Counted from the stretch's first letter, positions 44,733 through 54,488 are shown. The stretch is 64,000 nucleotides of DNA from Flavobacteriales bacterium ALC-1 (GCA_000171875.1 ABHI01000001.1:1003001-1067000); one strand, 5' to 3'. Notes: generated by a model from the letters alone, not told the origin. Numbers and translations: made by a program.

Positions 44733-46424
44733 TTATTCTTTGATGTCTTTCAATTTCAACTGCAAACTAATATTACCATTCCAATGGTTTTCATCAATAG
44801 AATAAGCAGCACTAAACGGTCTTTTATTTTTAATGATATCGAGTTTATCTCCTAAGCCAAAACCAATACAAACTATCTTATCGTTGAATGACTGCGTAGC
44901 TGTAAAACGTATATGCTTATCATCTTCACCAACACATTTACCGTAACCTGTATCTTTTATGTTTTGAGACATAAAGGTTGGCGACATATTACCTGGTCCA
45001 AAAGGAGCGAATTGTTTTAGAATACGCATTAATTTATCATTAATTTGACTTAATTCTATTTCTAAATCGACTTTTATTTCTGGTATTAATAATTTTGGAT
45101 CTATGGTTTCTTTAACGACACTTTCAAATTTAGCTTTAAATGCTTCATAATTTTCTGGCAATAAAGTTAAACCCGCTGCGTATTTATGGCCGCCAAATTG
45201 TTCTATATATTCAGAACAAGCTTCTAAAGCATTATACACATCAAAACCTTTAACTGACCTTGCAGATGCGGCTAATTTATCTCCACTTTTTGTAAAAACT
45301 AGAGTAGGTCTGTAATAAGTTTCTGTTAATCTTGAAGCTACAATACCTATAACACCTTTGTGCCAATCTTCTTTATAAACCACTGTGGTAAAACCCTCTT
45401 GTTCATTATTTTCTTCAATCTGAATCAAGGCTTCTGCCGTAATACGTTTATCTGTTTCGCGACGGTCAGTATTAAATTGATCAATATCTACAGCATACTC
45501 AGCTGCTAAATTAAAGTCGGTTTCTGTTAATAAAGTTACAGCGTGGTTACCATGTTTCATGCGTCCTGCAGCATTGATTCTAGGTGCAATGATAAATACC
45601 ACATCTGTAATGGTTAATTCATCTTTTTTAACCTCAGCAATAATCGCTTTCATTCCTGGTCTTGGCTTAGTATTTATAACCTGTAACCCAAAATAAGCTA
45701 ATGCTCTGTTTTCTTCTACAATAGGCACAATATCTGCTCCAATAGCTGTTGCAACTAGGTCTAGATATTCAACTAAATCTTGAACTGTTTGTCCTTGGTT
45801 TGAGGCTAAAGCAGTTATCAATTTAAAGCCGACTCCACAACCACATAATTCTTTAAAAGGATACTCGCAATCCTCTCTTTTTGGGTCTAATACTGCAATT
45901 GCATCAGGAAGTTGATCTCCTGGTCTATGATGATCACAAATAATAAAATCAATACCCTTTTCTTTGGCGTAAGCAACCTTATCAATGGCTTTTACACCGC
46001 AATCTAAAGCTATGATTAATGAAAAGCCATTATCATCAGCAAAGTCAATACCTTTATAAGATACACCATAACCTTCATCATAACGATCAGGAATGTAAGT
46101 CGCAACGGAATCAATTCGAGTCTTTAAATAAGAGGACATTAGGGCTACGGAAGTCGTACCATCTACATCATAATCACCGTAAACCAGAATATTTTCACCA
46201 TCTTTAATTGCCTTCTCTATTCGAGTAACAGCCGAGTCCATATCTTTCATTAAGAATGGATCGTGTAAATCCTCAAAACTTGGCCTAAAGAATGTTTTAG
46301 CAGTCTCATAAGTGTCTAAGCCACGTTGAAGCAATAAAGTTGCAACTATATCATCGACTTGAAGTGCTTTTTTAAGCACCTCTACCTTTAAGGCCTCTGG
46401 TTTTGGTTTAAGTGTCCAACGCAT
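44733..46424 (-). CDS. recJ: Single-stranded-DNA exonuclease RecJ
   Basis: 563 residues. The DHH phosphoesterase motifs are intact: VYGDYDVDGTTSVALM, DCGVKA, FIICDHHRPGD, CGCGVGFKL and the DHHA1 domain APRINAAGRM ... VIGIVASRLTE. It degrades single-stranded DNA 5' to 3' in recombination and mismatch repair. Its ATG overlaps the GNAT stop by one base (TAATG). Confidence 0.95.
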   Translation of the reverse strand: MRWTLKPKPEALKVEVLKKALQVDDIVATLLLQRGLDTYETAKTFFRPSFEDLHDPFLMKDMDSAVTRIEKAIKDGENILVYGDYDVDGTTSVALMSSYLKTRIDSVATYIPDRYDEGYGVSYKGIDFADDNGFSLIIALDCGVKAIDKVAYAKEKGIDFIICDHHRPGDQLPDAIAVLDPKREDCEYPFKELCGCGVGFKLITALASNQGQTVQDLVEYLDLVATAIGADIVPIVEENRALAYFGLQVINTKPRPGMKAIIAEVKKDELTITDVVFIIAPRINAAGRMKHGNHAVTLLTETDFNLAAEYAVDIDQFNTDRRETDKRITAEALIQIEENNEQEGFTTVVYKEDWHKGVIGIVASRLTETYYRPTLVFTKSGDKLAASARSVKGFDVYNALEACSEYIEQFGGHKYAAGLTLLPENYEAFKAKFESVVKETIDPKLLIPEIKVDLEIELSQINDKLMRILKQFAPFGPGNMSPTFMSQNIKDTGYGKCVGEDDKHIRFTATQSFNDKIVCIGFGLGDKLDIIKNKRPFSAAYSIDENHWNGNISLQLKLKDIKE

Positions 46425-47020
46425 TACTTAATCAACTTCGATTTTAGAACTTCCTTTTTTGAGTTTAACCACTCATCTCGCAAAATACTAAGCAATATTA
46501 CATCACTTCTACCATCGTGGTCTGGACTTGGAAGTGCTTTTCTAAATTTCCCCTCTTCTGTACAACCAACACTTTTCATTGCTGCTATACTTCTTAAATT
46601 CTCAACATAAGCACCTAATCCAATTCTATGCATTTTCATTGTACTAAAAGCAAATTCAAACAATAAGTATTTACAGTGTTTATTCAGTCCTGTACCTTGA
46701 AATTTTTTTCCATACCAAGTATAGCCAAGTCTCGTATTATGCAAAGTTTCGTTAATCTCACAAAAACGTGTACAACCTGCATACTCATTTGTGCGTTTGT
46801 CTATAACCACAAATGGGTATTCTCGTTTCTCGTTTCTCGCTTTAATTGTAGACGTTATATACGTTGTTAAGTTTTCTAATCCGTTACCCTTTACAAAAGA
46901 ATAGTCCCAAATATTTGGTTCATTAGCTATGGTCAACAAGTGATCAATATGGTTGAGACTCAAGGGTTTTAATTGAACTATGTGATCTTCTATGATATAG
47001 TCTTCAAGAAAATTAAACAT
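46424..47020 (-). CDS. GNAT acetyltransferase, RimJ/RimL type
   Basis: 198 residues. NEPNIWDYSF, RLGYTWYGKKFQGTGLNKHCK (acetyl-CoA site) and GAYVENLRSIAAMKSVG are typical of the RimJ/RimL group that acetylates protein N-termini. Its target is unknown. Start overlaps the osmC end by 8 nt, and its stop overlaps the recJ start by one base. Confidence 0.88.
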   Translation of the reverse strand: MFNFLEDYIIEDHIVQLKPLSLNHIDHLLTIANEPNIWDYSFVKGNGLENLTTYITSTIKARNEKREYPFVVIDKRTNEYAGCTRFCEINETLHNTRLGYTWYGKKFQGTGLNKHCKYLLFEFAFSTMKMHRIGLGAYVENLRSIAAMKSVGCTEEGKFRKALPSPDHDGRSDVILLSILRDEWLNSKKEVLKSKLIK

Positions 47021-47450
47021 TACGCTTAGTTCCTATATGATAAATAATGTTGGTTTCAATCTTTGCAAACTGTCTAAACATTTCCATAACACCGCAATAT
47101 TTTTCAACTGATAAATTGACGGCTCGTTCACATTTTTTTTTGTTTAAATCAGAACCATAAAAATGATAGTCCACAACTACAGAATGGTAATATCTTGGAT
47201 GCTCATCGGTTAATTCTCCAGAAATTTCAATTTTAAAATCATCAATCTCTTCTTTCATTTTGTCTAAAGTAGAAATCACGTCTAGTGCTGAACAACCTGC
47301 TAAAGAGGACAACATCATAGCTTTTGGTGATAAACCATAACGCTTATTTTGTCCTTCTATATTTGTATCCATGATTACGGATTTACCGCTTGGGTTATCA
47401 GATTCAAAAGTTAATCCTCCTTGCCAATGTGTTGTGATTTTATCAGCCAT
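47013..47450 (-). CDS. OsmC family peroxide reductase
   Basis: 145 residues. Two redox cysteines lie in LSSLAGCSALDV (C53) and EKYCGVMEM (C119), the OsmC/Ohr pattern; the fold reduces organic hydroperoxides. It heads the five-gene minus-strand operon and is divergent from an AhpD-like gene, so both promoters share a 68-nt gap and may respond to oxidative stress together (inference). Confidence 0.88.
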   Translation of the reverse strand: MADKITTHWQGGLTFESDNPSGKSVIMDTNIEGQNKRYGLSPKAMMLSSLAGCSALDVISTLDKMKEEIDDFKIEISGELTDEHPRYYHSVVVDYHFYGSDLNKKKCERAVNLSVEKYCGVMEMFRQFAKIETNIIYHIGTKRNV

Positions 47451-47518
47451 TTTCTTTTAGTTTAAATATTAGAAATCCTATCTTGTACCTTCAAAAATAC
47501 GACTTAAAAAAAACAAAT

Positions 47519-48121
47519 ATGGCATTAGTAACACCGTTATCTCCAGAACATGATTTAGAAACCAAAGAATTAGCAGAATTCTTTAATGAAACCCTTGGGT
47601 TTTGTCCAAATTCGGTCCTAACCATGCAACGTAGACCAGCAATATCCAAAGCATTTATAAACTTAAATAAAGCCGTTATGGCAAATGAGGGTCGTGTAAC
47701 CTCAGCACTCAAACGAATGATTGCATGGGTCAGTAGTAACTCTACTGGTTGTCGTTATTGCCAAGCACATGCGATTAGAGCTGCAGAACGCTATGGTGCA
47801 GAACAAGAACAACTAGACAATATTTGGGAATATAGAACACATCCTGCGTTTTCTGACGCTGAGCGCGCTGCCCTTGATTTTAGTTTAGCAGCTTCTTTGG
47901 TACCAAACGCTGTAAATGCTAATATTAAAAAACGTTTATATGAGCATTGGGATGAAGGAGAAATTGTTGAAATGCTTGGCGTAATTTCTTTATTTGGCTA
48001 CCTAAACCGTTGGAACGACTCCATGGGAACTAATATTGAAGAAGGCGCTGTTGAAAGTGGCGACAAATATCTTGGAAAACATGGTTTTGAGGTTGGAAAG
48101 CATGATGGAAGTCAATATTAG
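47519..48121 (+). CDS. Carboxymuconolactone decarboxylase / AhpD-like protein
   Basis: 200 residues from ATG 47519; an upstream TTG at 47483 is less likely. The helical CMD fold carries CRYCQAHAIRAAERYG, whose C78-x2-C81-x2-H84 motif is the AhpD thiol site. This points to alkylhydroperoxidase-type redox activity rather than decarboxylation. It is divergent from osmC, consistent with peroxide defence. Confidence 0.86.
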   Translation: MALVTPLSPEHDLETKELAEFFNETLGFCPNSVLTMQRRPAISKAFINLNKAVMANEGRVTSALKRMIAWVSSNSTGCRYCQAHAIRAAERYGAEQEQLDNIWEYRTHPAFSDAERAALDFSLAASLVPNAVNANIKKRLYEHWDEGEIVEMLGVISLFGYLNRWNDSMGTNIEEGAVESGDKYLGKHGFEVGKHDGSQY

Positions 48122-48469
48122 ATTGTTAGACTTTTAGAGCGTTTCGCTTTAGATAAATATAGATTGAGCCTTATTTTCAAATAGCGAAACACAAATTAGC
48201 TCGAAATTATTTGAGCTATGGAGGTGTTCAGTCTAAATAAAAATAAATAACTTTGATTTGAACGTTGATAATATGATTAAAATTATTAATTATCATCACA
48301 TTAAAGTTATGAGTTTAGTCAATATAAAACTGAAAGGTAAGCATACACTTAAGTGTCTTAAATTCTTAGTGTTTTGATTTTTCATACCTTTTCTAATTGT
48401 CACTATATATTTAATAGTCTTTCAAACTGAAAAAATTGAAATTTTATTAAAAGTTCTTTAATTCTGTTA
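48122..48469. other. 348-nt intergenic region with nested inverted repeats
   Basis: No gene is supported here. Three complementary pairs are nested: TTAGACT 48126-48132 with AGTCTAA 48230-48236; GTTTCGCT 48141-48148 with AGCGAAAC 48183-48190; TAGCTCGAA 48197-48205 with TTTGAGCTA 48210-48218. If transcribed they could form a closing stem with two inner hairpins. A 12-nt palindrome ACACTTAAGTGT is at 48345-48356. No T tract follows the hairpins. Confidence 0.45.
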
Positions 48470-49042
48470 TTAATTCAAGACAACTTCTACCTTCTTCCGT
48501 AACTCAAAAACCACCAATTCCTCAAACCAAGGATTTTTAGCACGCCAAAAGCGGTTAGTTGGAGATGGATGCGGAATCGGAAAAAACTTTGGCAGATACG
48601 TTTTATACTCACCTACTGTTTCGGTCAATGTTCGTTTTGCCTTATCTTTTAAATAATACTTCTGTGCATACGCACCAATTAATATAATCAACTCAACCTT
48701 GGGCATTTTTTCTAATAATTGTTCATGCCACTCTGGTGCGCATTCTGGTCGGGGTGGTAAATCGCCTGTTTTTCCTTTGCCTGGATAACAAAATCCCATG
48801 GGTATAATAGCAAAATTTTCAGTGTTGTAGAATTGCTCATCAGTGACATTGAGCCATTGTCTTAGTTTCTTGCCACTTTGGTCATCCCAAGGAATACCAG
48901 AGTCGTGAACTTTTGTTCCTGGAGCTTGTCCAATAATAATAATTTTAGAGTTGATATGTGCTGTAGCTACTGGTCTTGGACCTAGAGGAAGATGCGCTTT
49001 GCAAATTGTGCATTGGCTTATGTTGTGTAATAAATCTTCCAT
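48470..49042 (-). CDS. Uracil-DNA glycosylase family protein with four-Cys set
   Basis: 190 residues. Motif A IIIGQAPGTKVHDSG and motif B PHPSPTNRFW are those of the UDG superfamily (COG1573). C11 and C14 (CTICKAHLP) plus two later cysteines (GFCYPGKG, PECAPEW) could bind a 4Fe-4S cluster as in family 4 enzymes. Role: removal of damaged bases, or a related nucleic acid activity. Its start overlaps the rsmI stop by one base. Confidence 0.85.
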   Translation of the reverse strand: MEDLLHNISQCTICKAHLPLGPRPVATAHINSKIIIIGQAPGTKVHDSGIPWDDQSGKKLRQWLNVTDEQFYNTENFAIIPMGFCYPGKGKTGDLPPRPECAPEWHEQLLEKMPKVELIILIGAYAQKYYLKDKAKRTLTETVGEYKTYLPKFFPIPHPSPTNRFWRAKNPWFEELVVFELRKKVEVVLN

Positions 49043-49710
49043 TATTTTTTCCCGCCAACAATTATCACAATCTCTCCTTTGGGTGGCTTACTAGTATAAT
49101 GTTCTAAAACTTCTTTTACAGTACCTCTAACCGTTTCTTCGTACAACTTAGTTAATTCTCTTGAAACCGAAACTGGCCTGTTTTCTCCAAAATACTCACA
49201 GAAATGCCCTAAGGTTTTGACTAACTTATGAGGACTTTCATAAAAAATTATAGTTCTGGTTTCTTCGGCTAATAATAAAAGTCGTGTTTGGCGACCTTTC
49301 TTTACAGGCAAAAAGCCTTCAAACACAAACTTATCGTTTGGTAATCCGCTATTGACTAATGCTGGTACAAAAGCTGTAGCACCAGGTAAGCATTCTACTT
49401 CAATATTATGTTCTACACAAGCTCTCACTAATAAAAATCCAGGATCAGAAATTGCTGGAGTACCAGCATCGCTTATTACCCCTATAGATAACCCTGATTT
49501 TAATTTTTCTATTAAGCCATTGACAATTTTATGCTCATTGTGCATATGATAACTTTGCATTTGAGTCGTGATTTCAAAATGCTTCAATAGCTTTCCTGAT
49601 GTCCTAGTGTCCTCAGCCAAGATTAAATCCACTTCCTTTAAAACATCTATAGCTCTAAAGGTAATATCCTTTAAATTTCCTATTGGAGTTGGTACTAAAT
49701 AGAGCTTCAT
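49042..49710 (-). CDS. rsmI: 16S rRNA 2'-O-methyltransferase RsmI
   Basis: 222 residues from ATG 49710 (MKLYLVPTPIGNLKDITFRA). Methylates C1402 of 16S rRNA using SAM. AEDTRTSGKLLKHF, SDAGTPAISDPGF and the C-terminal PPKGEIVIIVGG match the family. An upstream TTG at 49731 overlaps a TAAATTTG promoter box and cannot be the start. Followed by the UDG-family gene with one base overlap. Confidence 0.95.
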   Translation of the reverse strand: MKLYLVPTPIGNLKDITFRAIDVLKEVDLILAEDTRTSGKLLKHFEITTQMQSYHMHNEHKIVNGLIEKLKSGLSIGVISDAGTPAISDPGFLLVRACVEHNIEVECLPGATAFVPALVNSGLPNDKFVFEGFLPVKKGRQTRLLLLAEETRTIIFYESPHKLVKTLGHFCEYFGENRPVSVSRELTKLYEETVRGTVKEVLEHYTSKPPKGEIVIIVGGKK

Positions 49711-49728
49711 AATTATATTTCTTAATTT

Positions 49729-49736
49729 CAAATTTA
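49729..49736 (-). promoter_or_regulatory. Candidate -7 box for rsmI
   Basis: The minus strand reads TAAATTTG, an exact TAnnTTTG match 18 nt before the ATG at 49710. Confidence 0.55.
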
Positions 49737-49802
49737 CAATCTTTTCTATATCTTAACGCAACCATTTGTAAGAATCTACATCTAATATGTAAATACCATT
49801 CT

Positions 49803-52800
49803 GTGTTAAAACCACTCTATTTTTTATTATTCGTCTTTTCTAATGTTTACTTTTTATCTAGTCAAACAACAGATTTATCTATAGCTATTGAAGCTCAAGA
49901 TTTAAGCGGAACTGCAGTTTCTCAAGTGGATATTTATGAAGATTTTCAATATCTAATTACAGTTTTAAATTCTGGGAATTCAGTAGATAATGCAACGATT
50001 TCTGTAAGTTTTGATACTGATCTTACGATATTGTCATATACTTCACAGAATAATAATGCTGGCGCTTCAGAAATTTCTAACATCAATGTCAATAATAATG
50101 TGCTTACTGCATCAATTGCAAGTATGCCTAATAACTCTAGTGTAGAATTACTAGTTTTGGTTACAGCACCAACAAATTTAGGTGGCATTGCAGCTAACGG
50201 AACAGTAAATCCACCTGATACGACCACAGACACAAATACAAGCAACAACCAATCTATAATATCAATTGATGTTGTAGATATAATAATTGATTTTACGGTA
50301 ACACATTCACAAATTCAACCTGCTGAAGGTACTAGTATCAGTGCTTGGGGAGATTCAGTAACTTATCAATTTACTATTACAAATAATAGTGCTATTGATT
50401 TTCCAATAACAAGTATTGCAGGTAGATTGTTTTTGGTTTCTCCTAATGAAAATGGGCAACCTTTTGCAGAATCTCTTTCTTTAGAGTGCATTGAAACTAC
50501 TAATGGTACAATGTGTCCGGATTTAATGGATTTCTCAGGCAATTCTGCAATTGTTTCAACTCCGACTACAAATATTGCACCGTATATTTTCGTTTTTAAC
50601 GAAGCATCTGAAATTACAGCTGGAGGCAGCATCACTTTTGAAATGGTATATCGCTATACTAATTTCTCATGCTCAACGGATCCAATGCCGATAGAAGTCG
50701 GTAGTTTTATTCAAATTTCATTAGATCATGCAAATGTGTCATCGAATAATTCCAATATCGTAAATACAGATTTACTTAATGCAGAATTTTGTCCTGAAAC
50801 AGATATCTGTATTGAAACAGTTCAAACCAATCCAGATATTATAGTAGATTTAGAATACGATCAAGAAATCACATTAGTAACAACAGTTTGTAATGTTGGC
50901 GCAGTGGAAACACCTATGCGGTTTTTTCTTCAAAACCTGTCGTCCTTAACTTGGGATATTGTCTCTATTAATTGTTTAGGAACTACTGGACCAGTGACCT
51001 GTAATGATTTCACAATTACTGATACTGGGCAATTATGGACTAGCAACGATTTTGTTTTGCAACCAAATACTACAATTACTATAGAAACGGTCGTCAAATA
51101 TTTTGAACCAGAATGTAGTACAATCACCGGTAACATTCAGGCCATTGTGAGAAGTGCAACTAACATTTTAGATAGCCAACTTATAGATAGTAATCCTAGT
51201 AATAATTATTTCTCAAACTTATTAGTGTTTCCTTCGGTTGATCCTTGTGATTCTTCTGATTTTTCTGATTTACAAGTGACAAAAACTCAGGTGAGTCCAG
51301 AATTACCGACTGGAAGTACATCAGAAAACACAGCAGAATGGGGTTTAGTTACTTATGAAATAACGGTCACAAATGTTGGAGATGACGTTGCCATTATAGA
51401 ATTACAGGATTATATGCAAGCTTCTAATAGTGGAGACACGCCAATATTTGCTACACTAACTTCAGTTGAATGTACAGGTGTTACTGGAACCGCATCTTGT
51501 TTTAATATTGAAAATGCGAATTTGGGAGTCGTATTTGATGGTATTTCTGAAGGCGGAGAATTAGATGCCTTTTGGGAAATATTACCTGAGGATAATTGGG
51601 AGTTACCTGCAAATAGCTCAGTAAGTTTTAGTGTTACTATAGATTGGCAACCCGAATGTTCTACAGATCCTATAATAGGAACAAATTTTGTTAGCGTGAA
51701 TTATGTCAATAACATTTTAGAAAATGTTCTCTACAACAATAACGCACAAGTCAATACTTATTTCGCGCCTTGTATAGATTTAGTGGTTCAAACTTATCCC
51801 GAATTTACTCAAGTCAGTGTTAACCAAAGCTTTAATTGGATTGTAGATATTAGTAATAGCACCACGAGCTCTAATGCTACAGATGTCCTTTTTGAAAATA
51901 CTATCAACCCTGTTTTCAATATTACTGGTACACCAATTTGTACTGTAACCTCAGGCAATGCTTCTTGTATCACAAATTTTAATGTTGCTGGTAATTTTAT
52001 CTCTGGAATAATACCGAATATGGAAGCGGGTTCAACAGTAACCATAAGTATTCCTGTAACTGCACCAAGTTTTGGTGGAGCCTTCAATAATATTGCTGAA
52101 GCGATTCCTAATGCAGTAAACAATGAAGAAATAACTCCAGAAACAAATATTTCTATTAATAGTGTACAAGTTATAGCTCCAGTTTTGCAAAAAACATTTA
52201 TGCCAGAAACTATTATTGAAGATGGGCAAAGCCAATTAACATTTACGGTTTTTAATACCTCTTCAAACCCAACTCAAACTAGTATTTCATTTACTGATAA
52301 TATGCCTACTGGAATAACACTTACTGGAGTTCCTGTTTGGACTGAAGCAAATGGCTGCACAGCCACTTTTATTGGTAATATTGGTGATGATTTTGTTGGT
52401 GTAGAGAATTTAGCGTTTCCAGAAGGTGTTTCTAATTGTACGTTTTCGGTTATGGTTAGCTCTAGTGTTGTAGGTACTTATTTGAATAATTTTCAAAACT
52501 TCTCTAATGATAATAATATTGATACATCACAAACAAGTGCGGTTCTAGATGTTATTATAGATACTTCTGACATAGATATTGAAATTACTAAAACCGTAAT
52601 ACCTTTAGAGGCAGCCATAGGAGAAGACGTCAATTTTACTATTACAGCTACAAACTTGGGGACAACAACAGCTACATTAATTGAAGTTATAGATACCTTA
52701 CCTCAAGGCTATGAATTTGTATCAGCATCTGCTAGTTTTGGTGTTTTTAATGAGACTACTTTCATTTGGAATATCTTAAATATAGACTCCAATGATTCTG

Positions 52801-53213
52801 AAACTTTAACTTTAACAGCACGTATAACATCTTCTAATGGTTTAACAAATATCGCAACTCTAAATAGTGTTAACGAGCCAGATAGAAATCCTTTTAATAA
52901 TGAAGATGATGCCACAGTAGAGGTTTCTAATTGCCTAAGTATTCCTGAGGGAATTTCCCCTAATAATGATGGAAAAAATGATGTACTCCTTATTCCTTGT
53001 ATTGAAGACTACCCTAACAATAGACTTAAAATATTCAATAGGCTTGGTACACAAATTTATGAAGCTTCGAATTACTTAAATACTTGGAATGGAACAGCAA
53101 ATATGGGATTTCTTAAATCTTCGCAGTTGTTACCTGTTGGAACTTATTATTATATACTTGAAATTAAAGATTTTGCAAAACCTTTTGCTGGTTATGTATA
53201 TCTAAACTATTAA
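49803..53213 (+). CDS. T9SS type-B cargo with DUF11-like repeats
   Basis: 1136 residues from a GTG start. Signal peptide (1-20, ending FLSSQ). About seven DUF11-like beta-sandwich repeats of 110-170 residues follow; each opens with a segment like ITKTVIPLEAAIGEDVNFTI and includes ITVTN or VDIS before an asparagine-rich end. The C-terminus (about 1045-1136, IPEGISPNNDGKND ... KIFNRLGTQIY ... VGTYYYI) is the CHU_C type-B export signal. Unlike the 6.3 kb cargo, no PorP/SprF gene lies beside it, so it must use one encoded elsewhere. Confidence 0.88.
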   Translation: MLKPLYFLLFVFSNVYFLSSQTTDLSIAIEAQDLSGTAVSQVDIYEDFQYLITVLNSGNSVDNATISVSFDTDLTILSYTSQNNNAGASEISNINVNNNVLTASIASMPNNSSVELLVLVTAPTNLGGIAANGTVNPPDTTTDTNTSNNQSIISIDVVDIIIDFTVTHSQIQPAEGTSISAWGDSVTYQFTITNNSAIDFPITSIAGRLFLVSPNENGQPFAESLSLECIETTNGTMCPDLMDFSGNSAIVSTPTTNIAPYIFVFNEASEITAGGSITFEMVYRYTNFSCSTDPMPIEVGSFIQISLDHANVSSNNSNIVNTDLLNAEFCPETDICIETVQTNPDIIVDLEYDQEITLVTTVCNVGAVETPMRFFLQNLSSLTWDIVSINCLGTTGPVTCNDFTITDTGQLWTSNDFVLQPNTTITIETVVKYFEPECSTITGNIQAIVRSATNILDSQLIDSNPSNNYFSNLLVFPSVDPCDSSDFSDLQVTKTQVSPELPTGSTSENTAEWGLVTYEITVTNVGDDVAIIELQDYMQASNSGDTPIFATLTSVECTGVTGTASCFNIENANLGVVFDGISEGGELDAFWEILPEDNWELPANSSVSFSVTIDWQPECSTDPIIGTNFVSVNYVNNILENVLYNNNAQVNTYFAPCIDLVVQTYPEFTQVSVNQSFNWIVDISNSTTSSNATDVLFENTINPVFNITGTPICTVTSGNASCITNFNVAGNFISGIIPNMEAGSTVTISIPVTAPSFGGAFNNIAEAIPNAVNNEEITPETNISINSVQVIAPVLQKTFMPETIIEDGQSQLTFTVFNTSSNPTQTSISFTDNMPTGITLTGVPVWTEANGCTATFIGNIGDDFVGVENLAFPEGVSNCTFSVMVSSSVVGTYLNNFQNFSNDNNIDTSQTSAVLDVIIDTSDIDIEITKTVIPLEAAIGEDVNFTITATNLGTTTATLIEVIDTLPQGYEFVSASASFGVFNETTFIWNILNIDSNDSETLTLTARITSSNGLTNIATLNSVNEPDRNPFNNEDDATVEVSNCLSIPEGISPNNDGKNDVLLIPCIEDYPNNRLKIFNRLGTQIYEASNYLNTWNGTANMGFLKSSQLLPVGTYYYILEIKDFAKPFAGYVYLNY

Positions 53214-53570
53214 TTAGTCTCTAAGATATTTTCCTAAAAAGTACGACGGAAAAATAACAATCAGCCCATAAAATGAAAACCCTAATAAACTATCACCAGC
53301 ATATTGATGCGCAGCAGTGGCTAAAATTAAATTAAAGAAAAAACCTGCATAAGTCCATTCTGTTAGGCAATTACATGGCCTCCACAGCACTATTATCACC
53401 CCTAAAATTTTTAAAACAGCGAGCGGAATAATAATATATGCTGGGTAACTAAAACTCTCAAAGAAGCCTTTTATCATTTCCGTTTTAGTAAAATACATAA
53501 ACGCTGAATAAAGGAAAATTCCGCATAAAATAGCCGTACTTATCTAATACACAATTTGCTTAGTTCGCAT
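53214..53570 (-). pseudogene. DoxX-like membrane protein gene with internal amber stop
   Basis: The frame from ATG 53570 reads MRTKQIVY-stop-ISTAILCGIFLYSAFM and then continues without a break for 94 more codons. The stop is TAG at 53546-53544, where DoxX-like relatives have Trp (TGG), so one base change would restore a 118-residue, four-helix DoxX-like protein. The remaining part (from 53498) keeps three spans (AYIIIPLAVLKILGVIIVLW, EWTYAGFFFNLILATAAHQY). Re-initiation at ATG 53498 would lack helix 1. Could be a true null allele or a sequencing error. Confidence 0.75.
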
Positions 53571-53576
53571 AAAATC

Positions 53577-54323
53577 TTAATTGAATTTACCTTCTACGAT
53601 TTCAATAAAACGCTCTTCATATTCTTCTTTGCCATCCCAATTATTATAGTCTGGTTTAACCATATCAAAAATTAATTTTCGCGCTTCACCTAAGGAATGA
53701 GTTGTGTTAATTTGAGAAATAACACGATCGTAATCTTCATTTTTACCTTCAAATAAATGCTTGATAAATGCTAGTTTATCATTTAAGCCAATCTGTAAAC
53801 TTTGTCCTTTTAACTTATCGTTTAAAGACTTCTTTTCGTTTTCAGACTCGCGTCTTTTTGCGTCTTCAATAGGTTCAAATTCTGGTATTTCCGCAAAATC
53901 TGAAGTTATAGTCTCAAATTCTACTGTTTTAGGAGTCTCTATTGGTAACGTTTTCTCTAGAATAGCATCAACTTGCTGCGTTTCTTCTGGCATTTGCGCA
54001 ACCATATCCTTAATCTTTTCCATCACTGGCTCCATAATACCATCATCTTCAACCTCATCTAAATTGATATACGTTTTATTTTCAACTTCAATATTATCGC
54101 TAACCTTATTGTTAAAAGCTGTATCTAACATATCAAAAAACGAAGAGTCATTACCAATGGTTGGCATATCGTCTTCAAAATTTTCTTTGGCAAATTTTAA
54201 AACCGTAAGTTTTTCGTAGAGTTTAGAAACCTCATCGTGCATTCTATCTACATCTTCCTTACCTTTTAGTTTTAGAATCCTATGCGCTATACTAACTAAT
54301 TCTGATTCTAATTTCTTTTTCAT
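53577..54323 (-). CDS. Conserved cytoplasmic protein of unknown function
   Basis: 248 residues, acidic, without a signal or membrane span. It has helical ends and a disordered middle. The N-terminal KKLESELVSIAHRILKLKG and HDEVSKLYEKLTVLKFAKE predict a coiled coil (about 1-45). The middle is Glu/Pro/Thr-rich. The C-terminal block (about 180-248, NDKLAFIKHLFEGKNEDYDR, EARKLIFDMVKPDYNNWDG) looks like the conserved core of a flavobacterial family. No function known. It lies 6 nt before the start of the broken DoxX gene. Confidence 0.8.
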   Translation of the reverse strand: MKKKLESELVSIAHRILKLKGKEDVDRMHDEVSKLYEKLTVLKFAKENFEDDMPTIGNDSSFFDMLDTAFNNKVSDNIEVENKTYINLDEVEDDGIMEPVMEKIKDMVAQMPEETQQVDAILEKTLPIETPKTVEFETITSDFAEIPEFEPIEDAKRRESENEKKSLNDKLKGQSLQIGLNDKLAFIKHLFEGKNEDYDRVISQINTTHSLGEARKLIFDMVKPDYNNWDGKEEYEERFIEIVEGKFN

Positions 54324-54488
54324 GTGCTAATTATATTGTTTTTTAAAGTCACAAGGAACATCCTGATACCTTATTTACAATGTTTGTAAATAAATAATAG
54401 ATGTTTCATTTTTACTTTTGATTTTTAATAAATTTGATTGACCTTTATACAAACGAAAATTACTCCGTTTTAGTGCTAAAATTACGAA

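Noticed and set aside
48309..48377. 22-codon ORF (MSLVNIKLKGKHTLKCLKFL...)
   Set aside because: No ribosome binding or coupling evidence and no recognisable feature; too short to support.
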